Below are positions 7,306 to 14,968 of a DNA stretch of 64,000 nucleotides, one piece after another (position 1 is the stretch's first letter; each line of letters starts with the position of its first letter). This DNA is from CAZTNW01 sp964614945 (GTDB lineage Bacteria > Caldisericota > JANLFM01): the NCBI GenBank assembly GCA_964614945.1, contig CAZTNW010000002.1, positions 363,259 to 427,258 on the forward strand. The letters run 5' to 3'. Made by a program: the position numbers and the translations under genes. The notes beneath the pieces are model-generated. The model ran no database searches and was not told the DNA's origin. It saw nothing but the letters and a program-made list of their open reading frames with translations.

Positions 7306-8553
7306 TTAGAACAGACTGATCTGTACGGCAGGCTCCTCCCGCTTGTCCTCAAACTCCTCCAGGTCGATTTCGATCTTACCGTATTCCCCGTCATATCCTG
7401 GAGTGGTCTTCACCTTACCCTGTCGCATGTGCGCTATGGCCTTAGCCAGGGGCGGAGAGGTCACCTTTTCCAGATAAGGAATCGGCACGTCGAGCAGGAC
7501 GTTCATCTCTGAACCGAAAGCCTGAACGAGTTTCATATATTCGTTTTCCACCGAGACGGTCCCTACCTGTTTACGCAGCACTTGCGCTATCACCTCGTCG
7601 AGGGGGAGAAGCCGGCGAAAGGGCATTCTGTCTTGGGGGATGAAACTTTCCGGCCGATCGGCCAGCTCCTCCACGCGATGCATGACCCCTATGGTGAGCG
7701 GTTTGCCGCAGACCGGGCAGTTATTTTTGTGTGTTCGGGACTCCGAAGGGGAGAACAGGACACCGCAAGAGCGGTGCCCATCGAAATGATACTTGCCCTC
7801 CTCCGGAAAGAATTCGATTGTGTAGAGGAACTTCGTCCCATCCTTTCCCTTGAGAGCCTCCAGGAGCTCCTTGAAGTCCAGAGGTTCGGCGTAGACGTTA
7901 GCTTCTCTGCCCAGGCGAGTGGGGGAATGGGCATCCGAGTTTGAGATCAGAGTAACTCGATCCAGCGAGCTCACACGCCAATTCATGGCAGGGTCGGAAG
8001 AAAGCCCGGTTTCAATGGCGAATATTTCCCTGGTGTCTTCCCCAAAGCACTCTTCAATTGAGTCGAAACCCGATCTGGACCCGAAGATGGAGAACCAGGG
8101 TGTCCAGGCATGGGCGGGGACAATAAAAGCCTCCGGTGAGAGGTCCTTGACGATACGCAGCAGTTCGCGGGCGGAGTTCGTCAGAGCAGGCCTTCCATCT
8201 ACGGAAAGGGACCCATAGCGTCGAAGGCGCTGATTGATGCGCAGAGCTGTTTCCAAGGAAGGGGAAAAGAGGAGGTTGTGCACCTTCCGGCCCTTCCCAT
8301 TGATGCTAAAAAAATTGGAGACTTCGGCAGTGAGTATGAAGTAAACCCCGTCGAATTCATAGAGACCGTAAAGATCGGAGGGCCTCAGCTTCTCTTTAAG
8401 CTCGAGGAACCAGGCTGGATGGGTGAAATCGCTGGTCCCCAGAAGGTTGATGCCCTTCAGTTTTGCCCAGCGAGCCATCTGCTCGAGACCCATTTCCGAG
8501 CTTGTACCCCGACTGTAGCGGGAATGAACATGAAAATCGCAGACGAAACGCAC
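7306..8553 (-). CDS. Endonuclease Q (PHP-domain nuclease for deaminated bases)
   Basis: A 415-residue PHP-domain protein matching the EndoQ family, which cleaves DNA 5' of deoxyuridine, hypoxanthine, xanthine and AP sites. Metal ligands of the PHP core are visible: DFHVHSRYSRG at residue 6, GTSDFTHPAWF near 40, AEVSNFFS near 75, PAHAWTPWFSIFG near 147 and SNSDAHSPTRLG near 207. A zinc-binding CGVLFS...CPVCGKPLTIGVMHRV segment follows, also typical of EndoQ. The extreme C-terminus is AVQISLF, which fits the bacterial beta-clamp-binding consensus QxxLF. The start is a GTG at 8553 with no Shine-Dalgarno but a TAAACT six bases upstream. Downstream is the co-oriented mutM gene. An older generic label would be PHP-domain/UvrD-helicase-associated protein. 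Confidence 0.87.
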   Translation of the reverse strand: MRFVCDFHVHSRYSRGTSSEMGLEQMARWAKLKGINLLGTSDFTHPAWFLELKEKLRPSDLYGLYEFDGVYFILTAEVSNFFSINGKGRKVHNLLFSPSLETALRINQRLRRYGSLSVDGRPALTNSARELLRIVKDLSPEAFIVPAHAWTPWFSIFGSRSGFDSIEECFGEDTREIFAIETGLSSDPAMNWRVSSLDRVTLISNSDAHSPTRLGREANVYAEPLDFKELLEALKGKDGTKFLYTIEFFPEEGKYHFDGHRSCGVLFSPSESRTHKNNCPVCGKPLTIGVMHRVEELADRPESFIPQDRMPFRRLLPLDEVIAQVLRKQVGTVSVENEYMKLVQAFGSEMNVLLDVPIPYLEKVTSPPLAKAIAHMRQGKVKTTPGYDGEYGKIEIDLEEFEDKREEPAVQISLF

Positions 8554-8559
8554 GATAAA

Positions 8560-8565
8560 AGTTTA
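8560..8565 (-). promoter_or_regulatory. -10 element of a probable leaderless endoQ promoter
   Basis: On the minus strand TAAACT is separated by six bases from the GTG at 8553, and there is no ribosome-binding sequence. A TTGAAA lies 13 bases further upstream, too close for a normal -35. Confidence 0.4.
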
Positions 8566-8766
8566 GCACGAGGATCTTTTTCAAGTCAGCCCTCCAGCAA
8601 TCGGGAGGGATAAGATAAAACCTATTCTTTCAGGTGCGGCCTGCCATTGAAATGCACCGCGAAGGCCGACACAAACCCATCATTAAAAGAGTTTGATAAG
8701 GAGCTTTTTAAGAAGGAAGCTAAAAATGTCCTCTCAAATAAGGGTTAAGCACAAGCGGCTGATTCC

Positions 8767-8808
8767 TTGACAAGATATTTTGATTTGCTAATATTTAGCT
8801 TTGCTAAA
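8767..8808 (+). promoter_or_regulatory. Promoter and palindromic operator of the marR-drrAB operon
   Basis: TTGACA (8767-8772), a 16-base spacer and TAATAT (8789-8794) form a good sigma-70 promoter. Overlapping it are two nested inverted repeats, GCTAA-tat-TTAGC (8787-8799) and TTTAGC-ttt-GCTAAA (8794-8808). They cover the -10 and the expected transcription start, the usual place for MarR autorepression. The TTG at 8801 is six bases after the -10. Confidence 0.7.
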
Positions 8809-9286
8809 AATGGATGAAAAATTGGCACAACAATTTATCACTGTCATCACAGGCATCTTGAAGTCCCTGAAGAGAGACTTCAAGATGGAGAGAGCTCGCC
8901 CCTGCACTTTTCCGCAGATGGAGCTGCTTCGGCTTCTGGCTCACCATCCCCGCCCGACCTGCTCTCAGGTCGCCTCTTCCCTCGGAGTCACTCCGCCTAC
9001 CGTCACTCGCCTGGTGGACGGTCTGGTTGATCGTGGTTGGGTAGAGAGAATAACTCCCCCGGAAAACCGCCGTTCTCTCTTCCTCAAATTAACAGCAGAG
9101 GGGGAAAAGGCCGCATGCTTCCACAAGATGCGCGTCAGGGAAGTAGTCGGCGAGGTGCTGGGAAACTTGTCTGAAGGAGATAAACACAAGTTATCCCTTA
9201 TTCTGGAAGCACTGTGTGAGATTCTGACTACCGATCACGCCGTGCGATCAGGTGAAATCAATAGGAGGAACGATGCCCATCATTGA
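8801..9286 (+). CDS. MarR-family transcriptional regulator
   Basis: A 161-residue winged-helix protein (158 if started at the ATG at 8810). The helix-turn-helix and wing are clear: PTCSQVASSLGVTPPTVTRLVDGLVDRGWVER followed by the family signature ITPPENRRSLFLKLTAEGE. It should bind the overlapping palindromes in its own promoter and release them on binding a small phenolic or drug-like ligand, controlling the downstream ABC efflux pair. No Shine-Dalgarno is seen. The TTG at 8801 is placed for leaderless initiation, with the ATG nine bases later as the alternative. Its 3' end overlaps the ABC ATPase start by 14 bases. Confidence 0.88.
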   Translation: MLKMDEKLAQQFITVITGILKSLKRDFKMERARPCTFPQMELLRLLAHHPRPTCSQVASSLGVTPPTVTRLVDGLVDRGWVERITPPENRRSLFLKLTAEGEKAACFHKMRVREVVGEVLGNLSEGDKHKLSLILEALCEILTTDHAVRSGEINRRNDAHH

Positions 9287-10277
9287 GACCAAACAACTCA
9301 CCAAGGTCTATCCCGGAGGGATCAAAGCCGTGGATCAGGTGGATTTAAATGTTTCGGAGGGGGAGATTTTCGGTTTCCTGGGGCCCAATGGGGCCGGGAA
9401 GACTTCTACCATCATGATGTTGGTGACTCTTTCGCAGCCCACCGCGGGGAAGGCATGGATTGACGGCCACGATATCGTGAAAGAGCGAAATGTCGTGCGC
9501 CAGCTCTTCGGCTATGTCTCTCAGGATCTGGCCATCGATGATCAACTCACCGGCTGGGAGAACCTCCTCTTGCAGGGAAAGCTCTACCACCTGAGCATGA
9601 CCGATATTCGAAAACGCGGCCAGGAAGTGCTGAAGATGGTCGACCTCTGGGAACGCAGGGGTGATCTTGTGCAGAATTACTCGGGCGGGATGCGCAAAAG
9701 ATTGGATATCGCCTGTGGCCTGATACACCGACCGCGGATACTCTTTTTGGATGAACCGACGCTGGGCCTCGATATCCAGACTCGCACCAGGATCTGGGAA
9801 TACGTGCGGAATTTGCGCGATCAATTCAAGATGACGATCTTCATCACGACCCACTACATGGACGAAGCGGACAAGCTCTGCGACCGAATTGCCATTATTG
9901 ACCGCGGCACCATCAAAGCCTGCGAATCTCCCCTGACGCTGAAACATTCTGTAGGCGGGGATCTGATCACCATTCAATTCGAGGAGAACTGTCAACCGGA
10001 ACCTGCCCTGAGGTCGATTCAGGCCCTTCCTTTCGTGGAGAGCGTGAAGAGCAAGGGGTGCCAATTTATCGTGGTAGCCAGGGATGGGGATACTGCTATT
10101 CCCCAGATTATTGCTAAAATAAACCAGGCGGGGTCGAACGTACTGAGTATTTCGCTCAAGCGGCCCTCGCTCGACGATGCCTTCCTCTTTTACACGGGAC
10201 GCGAGCTGCGCGATGAGGAAGGCGGATCGCAGTTGGATTTTGCCCGCACGCGCAGGACTTTAAGGAGGTCTCGATGA
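9273..10277 (+). CDS. DrrA-type ABC transporter ATP-binding protein
   Basis: A 334-residue nucleotide-binding subunit of a drug-efflux-like ABC-2 transporter. Walker A is GPNGAGKTS, the Q-loop region is VSQDLAIDDQLTG, the signature is YSGGMRKRLDIACGL, Walker B is LFLDEPTLGLD and the switch is TTHYMDEAD. The tail of about 80 residues after the nucleotide-binding domain, ending KRPSLDDAFLFYTGRELRDE, is characteristic of the daunorubicin-resistance DrrA group. I start at the ATG at 9273 because AGGAGG lies five bases before it; an earlier GTG at 9252 has no such site. It couples to the permease by an ATGA overlap and lies in the marR operon, so it is likely ligand-inducible. Confidence 0.92.
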   Translation: MPIIETKQLTKVYPGGIKAVDQVDLNVSEGEIFGFLGPNGAGKTSTIMMLVTLSQPTAGKAWIDGHDIVKERNVVRQLFGYVSQDLAIDDQLTGWENLLLQGKLYHLSMTDIRKRGQEVLKMVDLWERRGDLVQNYSGGMRKRLDIACGLIHRPRILFLDEPTLGLDIQTRTRIWEYVRNLRDQFKMTIFITTHYMDEADKLCDRIAIIDRGTIKACESPLTLKHSVGGDLITIQFEENCQPEPALRSIQALPFVESVKSKGCQFIVVARDGDTAIPQIIAKINQAGSNVLSISLKRPSLDDAFLFYTGRELRDEEGGSQLDFARTRRTLRRSR

Positions 10278-11047
10278 TAAAGAGAGCCCTATCCGATATC
10301 TGGTATATCTGCTGGCGGGAGATGAAGCATTACTTCGGGCAGAGAGTGCGCATCTTAATGGGCGTGATTCAGCCTCTGATCTGGCTTGGACTGATGGGAA
10401 GCATGCTCAATCGCGTCACTGCCATTCCCGGTTTCCCTGCCGATAGCTACATGCAATTCATGACCCCGGGAGTGATCGCCATGACCTGTCTCTTCGGAGC
10501 GACCTTCGGCGGAATGTCCATTGTCTTCGATCGCCGCTTCGGATACCTGAACAAGCTGCTAGCCGCTCCCATCTCCCGTGTGGCTGTGCCCCTGGGCAAG
10601 ATGATGGGAGCGGCGCTGCAGGCAGGCATCCAGTCCTTGATCATCGTCATTCTGGCTGCCATTTTAGGTGTGCATTTCGCTTCAGGAATTCCCGGGATCA
10701 TTCTGATCATCGTCATCTCCATTTTTTTGACCCTGGCAATTTCCGGCATATCCATTTCCCTCTCCGCTGTCCTCAAGACCCAGGAATCGCTGATGGCGGT
10801 GGTGAACTTCATCACTTTGCCCTTGACTTTCGCATCCAGCGCCATGTTCCCCACCCAGATGATGCCGAACTGGCTGGCTTCGATCGCTCGCTGGAACCCT
10901 GTTTCCTTCGCAGTGGAACCCATGCGCAGCCTGGTCGTCTCCGGATGGAGTTGGGGATTGCTCTGGCTCAACCTTGTGGTTCTCGTGGCTTTCGGTGTAG
11001 TGATGACGGGTATCGCCACTTCCTTATTCCGCCGCAGCGTGATCTGA
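10274..11047 (+). CDS. DrrB-type ABC-2 transporter permease
   Basis: A 257-residue, six-helix ABC-2 membrane protein. After a short cytosolic N-terminus (REMKHYFGQRVRILMGVIQP) it has the LNKLLAAPISRVAVPLGKMMGAALQ segment that forms the coupling region in this family, and a final helix rich in Leu and Val. It pairs with the upstream DrrA-like ATPase through a four-base overlap to make an exporter of hydrophobic compounds or lipids; the cargo is not predictable. It is the last gene of the marR operon. Confidence 0.9.
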   Translation: MIKRALSDIWYICWREMKHYFGQRVRILMGVIQPLIWLGLMGSMLNRVTAIPGFPADSYMQFMTPGVIAMTCLFGATFGGMSIVFDRRFGYLNKLLAAPISRVAVPLGKMMGAALQAGIQSLIIVILAAILGVHFASGIPGIILIIVISIFLTLAISGISISLSAVLKTQESLMAVVNFITLPLTFASSAMFPTQMMPNWLASIARWNPVSFAVEPMRSLVVSGWSWGLLWLNLVVLVAFGVVMTGIATSLFRRSVI

Positions 11048-11098
11048 CGGCTCTTTTACGGCAATCGACCCCGCTGAGCCACCACCCCGCCATAGTTC

Positions 11099-11749
11099 TC
11101 AGCTTTTTAGGATCAATTTTTTCAGAGTGGAAAAAGCACGGTCTATATCCCGCTGATGAAAGACAGCAGTGAGCTCGGTGTAAGTAGAAAGGACTTCCAC
11201 GACGTTGATCCCCTCCCAGGCCAGGGAATGGAGAATAGCATAATAAACCCCCGGGGTGTCTACGATCTCCTTCGGGAGCTGGATGGAAATGGAGGCTAAC
11301 TGGGTAAATTTTGCCAGGAGTCGCTCCTTGCGGAAAATTCGTGAGATCTCCTTCTCCAGGCTGGCTGGAGCAACCAGTGTCGTTTCCAGCACTCCTTGCG
11401 AAAGGCTGCAGAAAAAACCCTTGCCCTTCATTTCCCGGAAGAAGCGAGCCTGACAATCCATCAGACTATCCGAATTGAAGAAGGTCAGCTCCACCAGGCC
11501 CGAGCGCACGGTCAAGTCCCCCAGGCCCTCGATCCAGAATTTCACCCCGTCTTTATCCAGTTGCCCCGAAAGGCGCTTCAAAGCGACCACAATCGCTCCT
11601 AACTGGATACGATTCATCACGACCTGTTCTACCTGAGGCTTGATCTTCCGGCTCAGAGCCGATAGGTTAACGACCCCTGAGCTTAAAGCCTCAGCCAGAA
11701 AGGGGTTACGGAGCACGACATCCCTTGTGGCTTCTGCAATCGTCCTCAT
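11099..11749 (-). CDS. ACT-domain protein of unknown function
   Basis: A 216-residue protein. The N-terminal 70 residues (TRDVVLRNPFLAEALSSGVVNLSALSRKIKPQVE) look like a small helical DNA- or RNA-binding-type module. Two ACT-like halves follow; the second (VDTPGVYYAILHSLAWEGINVVEVLSTYTELTAVF) has the beta-alpha-beta-beta pattern and the Asn-Val-Val-Glu interface of amino-acid-binding ACT domains. Similar proteins occur as stand-alone open reading frames of unknown role. It is transcribed away from the lysine operon across a 119-base gap, so a lysine-sensing regulator is a reasonable guess but unproven. The ATG has no Shine-Dalgarno; TAAATT lies six bases upstream. Confidence 0.75.
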   Translation of the reverse strand: MRTIAEATRDVVLRNPFLAEALSSGVVNLSALSRKIKPQVEQVVMNRIQLGAIVVALKRLSGQLDKDGVKFWIEGLGDLTVRSGLVELTFFNSDSLMDCQARFFREMKGKGFFCSLSQGVLETTLVAPASLEKEISRIFRKERLLAKFTQLASISIQLPKEIVDTPGVYYAILHSLAWEGINVVEVLSTYTELTAVFHQRDIDRAFSTLKKLILKS

Positions 11750-11755
11750 GTTTAA

Positions 11756-11761
11756 AATTTA
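11756..11761 (-). promoter_or_regulatory. -10 element of a probable leaderless promoter for the ACT-domain gene
   Basis: On the minus strand TTTACT, a 17-base spacer and TAAATT are followed after six bases by the ATG at 11749. There is no ribosome-binding site. Confidence 0.5.
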
Positions 11762-11798
11762 ACAAGATAGTCAAGAAAAGTAAAGATTCTCCAAAAAA

Positions 11799-11828
11799 TT
11801 GACATGTCGGCATCCCTCCTCTTATTCT
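11799..11828 (+). promoter_or_regulatory. Promoter of the lysine (LysW) operon
   Basis: A perfect TTGACA (11799-11804) and TATTCT (11823-11828) are 18 bases apart, about 40 bases before the lysW start. It drives the ten-gene operon to 20356. No T-box, lysine riboswitch or leader peptide is apparent in the 40-base leader. Confidence 0.6.
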
Positions 11829-11868
11829 CCTTCTTCAAATCAACAAATAGAGAACGAGGAGATGCGAG

Positions 11869-12048
11869 ATGAATTCGACAGAAACTTGCTGCCCGATATG
11901 CGATGGAGTGATCCAGCTCACCTCCCAATTAGAGGTCTCCGAGATTATCTCCTGTCCGGAATGCGGCAACAGGTTGGTTGTAGAAAGCACAGAGGGGACT
12001 CTGGCCCTTAGCGAAGCCCCGGAAATAGACGAAGACTGGGGAGAGTGA
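11869..12048 (+). CDS. lysW: LysW amino-group carrier protein
   Basis: A 59-residue acidic protein that carries lysine-biosynthetic intermediates through an isopeptide bond between its C-terminal Glu gamma-carboxyl and the alpha-amino group of alpha-aminoadipate. Seen: an N-terminal zinc ribbon with ligands in CCPICDG and SCPECGN, an acidic middle, and the diagnostic C-terminus EDWGE. A GGAG site is seven bases before the ATG at 11869. It is the first gene of the operon and is followed by lysX after one base. The EDWGE tail is the defining mark of LysW, so identification is secure despite the small size. Confidence 0.95.
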   Translation: MNSTETCCPICDGVIQLTSQLEVSEIISCPECGNRLVVESTEGTLALSEAPEIDEDWGE

Positions 12049-12049
12049 T

Positions 12050-12892
12050 TTGCGCATCACCCTCCTCCACACCACGATTCGCGAAGAGGAAAAGCTCATC
12101 GCTAGAGCGACAAGTGATTCCGGGGTGGAGTTATCCATACTCGATGCCCGCGAAATACTCTATCATCCGAGAGGACGACAGGATGGATGCGAGGTTGTTC
12201 TCGAGCGCTGCGTCTCCACCACGGTTGGCATGCAGGCCGCGCTTTATTTCGAAGCCCAAGGCATCCCTGTAGTCAACCCACTCGGCGTCGCCGAGCGTTG
12301 CGGAAATAAATTCTGGACCTCCCTGCTTTTAAGTCAACACGCCGTCCCAATTCCACCCTTCGCCCTGGCTTTTTCGCTGGAGACGGCGAAACAGGCGGTG
12401 GAGTTGCTGGGTGGATACCCCGTGGTAATTAAGCCGGTTTCCGGCTCCTGGGGGAGACTCCTGGCAAAGGTCAACGATGTCGACGCCTTAGAGGGCGTCT
12501 TCGAGCAGAAGCAGGTCCTCGGTTCCCCTCAGCAGAAACCCCTTTACCTGCAGAAATTTGTGGAAAAAGGAGGGAGAGACATTCGAGTCACCGTCGTGGG
12601 AGATCAGGTACTCTGCGCCATCTACCGCCAGGGAGAGCATTGGATCACGAATACCGCGCGGGGGGCCAGGGCGGAGACCTGTCCCCTGAATAGAGATTTG
12701 ACCGAGACCTGTCTTAAAGCGGCTGGCGCTGTAGGGGGTGGAGTTCTGGGGATCGACATTTTTGAGACGGATTCGGGCTATTCCGTCAACGAGATCAACC
12801 ACACCCCTGAGTTCAAGAACGTACAGCGGGTCACCGGGGTGAACGTCGCCCGCGAGATCGTGGCTTATTGCCGCCAGGTTGGTCTCGGATGA
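12050..12892 (+). CDS. lysX: LysX, LysW-alpha-aminoadipate ligase
   Basis: A 280-residue ATP-grasp ligase (RimK-like) that joins alpha-aminoadipate to the C-terminal Glu of LysW using ATP. Seen: the ATP-grasp lysine in GYPVVIKPVSGSWGRLLAKV, KFVEKGGRDIRVTVVGD, and the metal- and substrate-binding YSVNEINHTPEFKNVQRVTG near the C-terminus. Length matches Thermus and Sulfolobus LysX. The start is a TTG one base after the lysW stop, so translation is probably coupled. The stop overlaps the lysY ATG by four bases. Confidence 0.93.
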   Translation: MRITLLHTTIREEEKLIARATSDSGVELSILDAREILYHPRGRQDGCEVVLERCVSTTVGMQAALYFEAQGIPVVNPLGVAERCGNKFWTSLLLSQHAVPIPPFALAFSLETAKQAVELLGGYPVVIKPVSGSWGRLLAKVNDVDALEGVFEQKQVLGSPQQKPLYLQKFVEKGGRDIRVTVVGDQVLCAIYRQGEHWITNTARGARAETCPLNRDLTETCLKAAGAVGGGVLGIDIFETDSGYSVNEINHTPEFKNVQRVTGVNVAREIVAYCRQVGLG

Positions 12893-13929
12893 TCCGCGTC
12901 AGTATCGTCGGAGGTTCCGGCTACGCTGGAGGGGAGCTGCTTCGTCTCCTGCTGCTCCATCCGCAGGTTGAGGTAGGGCAGGTCACTTCCCGCCAGTGGA
13001 TGGGGGAGTCCGTGACCCTGCACCATCCGAATCTGCGCGGGTACACAGATTTAAGATACAGCCCCCTCGAGAAGCTGGAGAAGTGCGACCTGCTCTTCTT
13101 CGCCCTGCCTAACGGCATCTCCATGCAGATCCTGCCTGCTCTGCTGGAAAGAGCCCCCAGGTTAATCGACCTCGGTGCGGATTTCCGCCTGCGCGATCCG
13201 GAGAGCTGGGCCGAATGGTACAGGATTCCTCATCAGGCGTCCGAACTCCTGGGCCGATTCGTTTATGGTCTGCCCGAGTTGCATCGCGAGCAAATCTCCC
13301 GAGCACGGTGGGTGGCGAATCCCGGTTGCGAGGCGACCGTCTCCATCCTCTCTCTCTGGCCCCTCTTCCTCCATCAGGTCGTAGAGGAGCCGGTGATCAT
13401 CGATGCCAAGATGTCCAGCTCTCAGGCCGGGAGGCAGCCATCCGAGTCCTCCCATCATCCCGAGCGGGCCGGGGTGGTCCGTTCTTATAAGCCGGCAGGT
13501 CACAGGCACACCGCGGAGATCGAGCAGGAATTGAGCAGGGAGGGGAGAACCCTTTCCGTCGCCGTCAGCGCTACCGCCCTCGAACTCGTGCGCGGCCTGA
13601 TGGTGACGATTCATGCCCGCCTGAGGCAGGGAAAGGGAGAGAAAGAAGTATGGCAGGCCTTTCGCGCCGAGTACTCGTCTGAACCCTTCATTCGCCTGGT
13701 TACCCTCAAGAGCGGGCTTTACCGCTTTCCTGAGCCCAAGATTCTCTCCGGCACCAATTTCTGCGACATCGGGTTCGCCCTAGACAGAAGGGCGAACAGG
13801 TTGGTAATCATCGGTGCCATTGACAACCTTGTGAAAGGAACCGCTGGGAACGCCGTTCAGTGCATGAACATCATTTTTGGCTTCTCGGAGAAGGAGGGCC
13901 TGGATTTTCCCGGCCTGCACCCGATCTAA
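12889..13929 (+). CDS. lysY: LysY, LysW-aminoadipyl-phosphate reductase
   Basis: A 346-residue ArgC-family dehydrogenase that reduces the LysW-bound aminoadipyl phosphate to the semialdehyde with NADPH. The Rossmann motif GGSGYAGGELLRLL starts at residue 7. The catalytic cysteine is in VANPGCEATVSIL and the conserved histidine in KPAGHRHTAEIEQEL. The C-terminal IIGAIDNLVKGTAGNAVQCMN is the usual dimer and active-site element. I use the ATG at 12889, which overlaps the lysX stop (ATGA). Its place between lysX and the homocitrate pathway genes supports the lysine rather than the arginine assignment. Confidence 0.92.
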   Translation: MIRVSIVGGSGYAGGELLRLLLLHPQVEVGQVTSRQWMGESVTLHHPNLRGYTDLRYSPLEKLEKCDLLFFALPNGISMQILPALLERAPRLIDLGADFRLRDPESWAEWYRIPHQASELLGRFVYGLPELHREQISRARWVANPGCEATVSILSLWPLFLHQVVEEPVIIDAKMSSSQAGRQPSESSHHPERAGVVRSYKPAGHRHTAEIEQELSREGRTLSVAVSATALELVRGLMVTIHARLRQGKGEKEVWQAFRAEYSSEPFIRLVTLKSGLYRFPEPKILSGTNFCDIGFALDRRANRLVIIGAIDNLVKGTAGNAVQCMNIIFGFSEKEGLDFPGLHPI

Positions 13930-13930
13930 A

Positions 13931-14968
13931 ATGGAGAAAAGAGAACTTTTATTTTATCGTGGAGTAATTGATTCCACCCTGCGCGAGGGTCGCCAGTTCC
14001 GGTTCGCCAATTTCACCCTGACGGAGCAGGTCCTGATTCTCAAGGCCCTAGCCCAGATCGGGGTGGATCGTGCGGAAGTGGGGAATCCAGTTGCTGAGCC
14101 GATGTCGAGCGAGATTCGGACGCTGGTGCAAGAGAAGGATCGTCCTCCCCTTCTTGCCCATGTGCGCAATCGTACGGAGGACATCGAGGCCGCCCTGAGC
14201 TCCGGGGTGGAGGGAGTAAACATCCTCTGCAATATTCACCCCGAACGATTGGTATTGATGAAGCTCAGCTTGCCCGAATACCTGGATTGCCTGAAGCGCC
14301 ACATTCTCATGGCCAAAGGGACGGGGAAAGAAGTACGCGTTAGCGTGGAGGATTACTTCCGCAGCCCGCGTGAGGAAGCCTGGCAGGTTTTCGCTCTCGC
14401 TGACCGGATGAGGGCCGACCGAATCGGGATCGCCGACACCCTGGGCATCGCCATGCCCTGGCAGGTAGAACGACAGATCGGGGAACTGCGCAAAAGGCTT
14501 TCGATCGATATCGAGGTGCATTTTCACAACGATCTCGGTCAGGCCGTGAGCAATACCCTTAGCGCAATCCGCAGCGGAGCGAACTGGGTTGATACGACCT
14601 TCCTGGGAATCGGGGAGAGGCTGGGAATCACTGCCCTCAGCACTTTCCTCGTCTCTCTCTACCAGCTTTCAATCGAACACCGCTGCCGTTATCGGCTGGA
14701 GCACCTGACGGAGGCCGAGAACCTCGTCGCTCGGATGATCGGCAAGGAAGTCCCGATCAATTTACCCACCAATAAGGACAACAGCTTCTCACACAAGGCC
14801 GGAATTCACTTGCACGCTCTGGTCAACCTGGGGCCTTCGACCTACGAACCGTATCCTCCCGAGATGATCGGAAACAAGCGCCATCTGATTCTGAACTCTC
14901 CTGTTTCCGGAAAGACGCGAGAAGAAGACCTGGTTGTATTCCAGGATAAGTTTGGAGGCTGGAAATGA
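13931..14968 (+). CDS. Homocitrate synthase
   Basis: A 345-residue member of the alpha-isopropylmalate/homocitrate synthase family, condensing acetyl-CoA with 2-oxoglutarate as the first step of the aminoadipate route. Seen: the TIM-barrel start IDSTLREGRQF, the DRIGIADTLGIAMP strand, the metal ligands in VHFHNDLGQAVSNTL, and DTTFLGIGERLGI. The C-terminal LEHLTEAENLVARMIG and HKAGIHLHAL segments are homocitrate synthase-like. It lacks a long LeuA regulatory domain, as in Thermus homocitrate synthase. The ATG is one base after lysY. Homocitrate rather than isopropylmalate is inferred from the operon. Confidence 0.88.
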   Translation: MEKRELLFYRGVIDSTLREGRQFRFANFTLTEQVLILKALAQIGVDRAEVGNPVAEPMSSEIRTLVQEKDRPPLLAHVRNRTEDIEAALSSGVEGVNILCNIHPERLVLMKLSLPEYLDCLKRHILMAKGTGKEVRVSVEDYFRSPREEAWQVFALADRMRADRIGIADTLGIAMPWQVERQIGELRKRLSIDIEVHFHNDLGQAVSNTLSAIRSGANWVDTTFLGIGERLGITALSTFLVSLYQLSIEHRCRYRLEHLTEAENLVARMIGKEVPINLPTNKDNSFSHKAGIHLHALVNLGPSTYEPYPPEMIGNKRHLILNSPVSGKTREEDLVVFQDKFGGWK

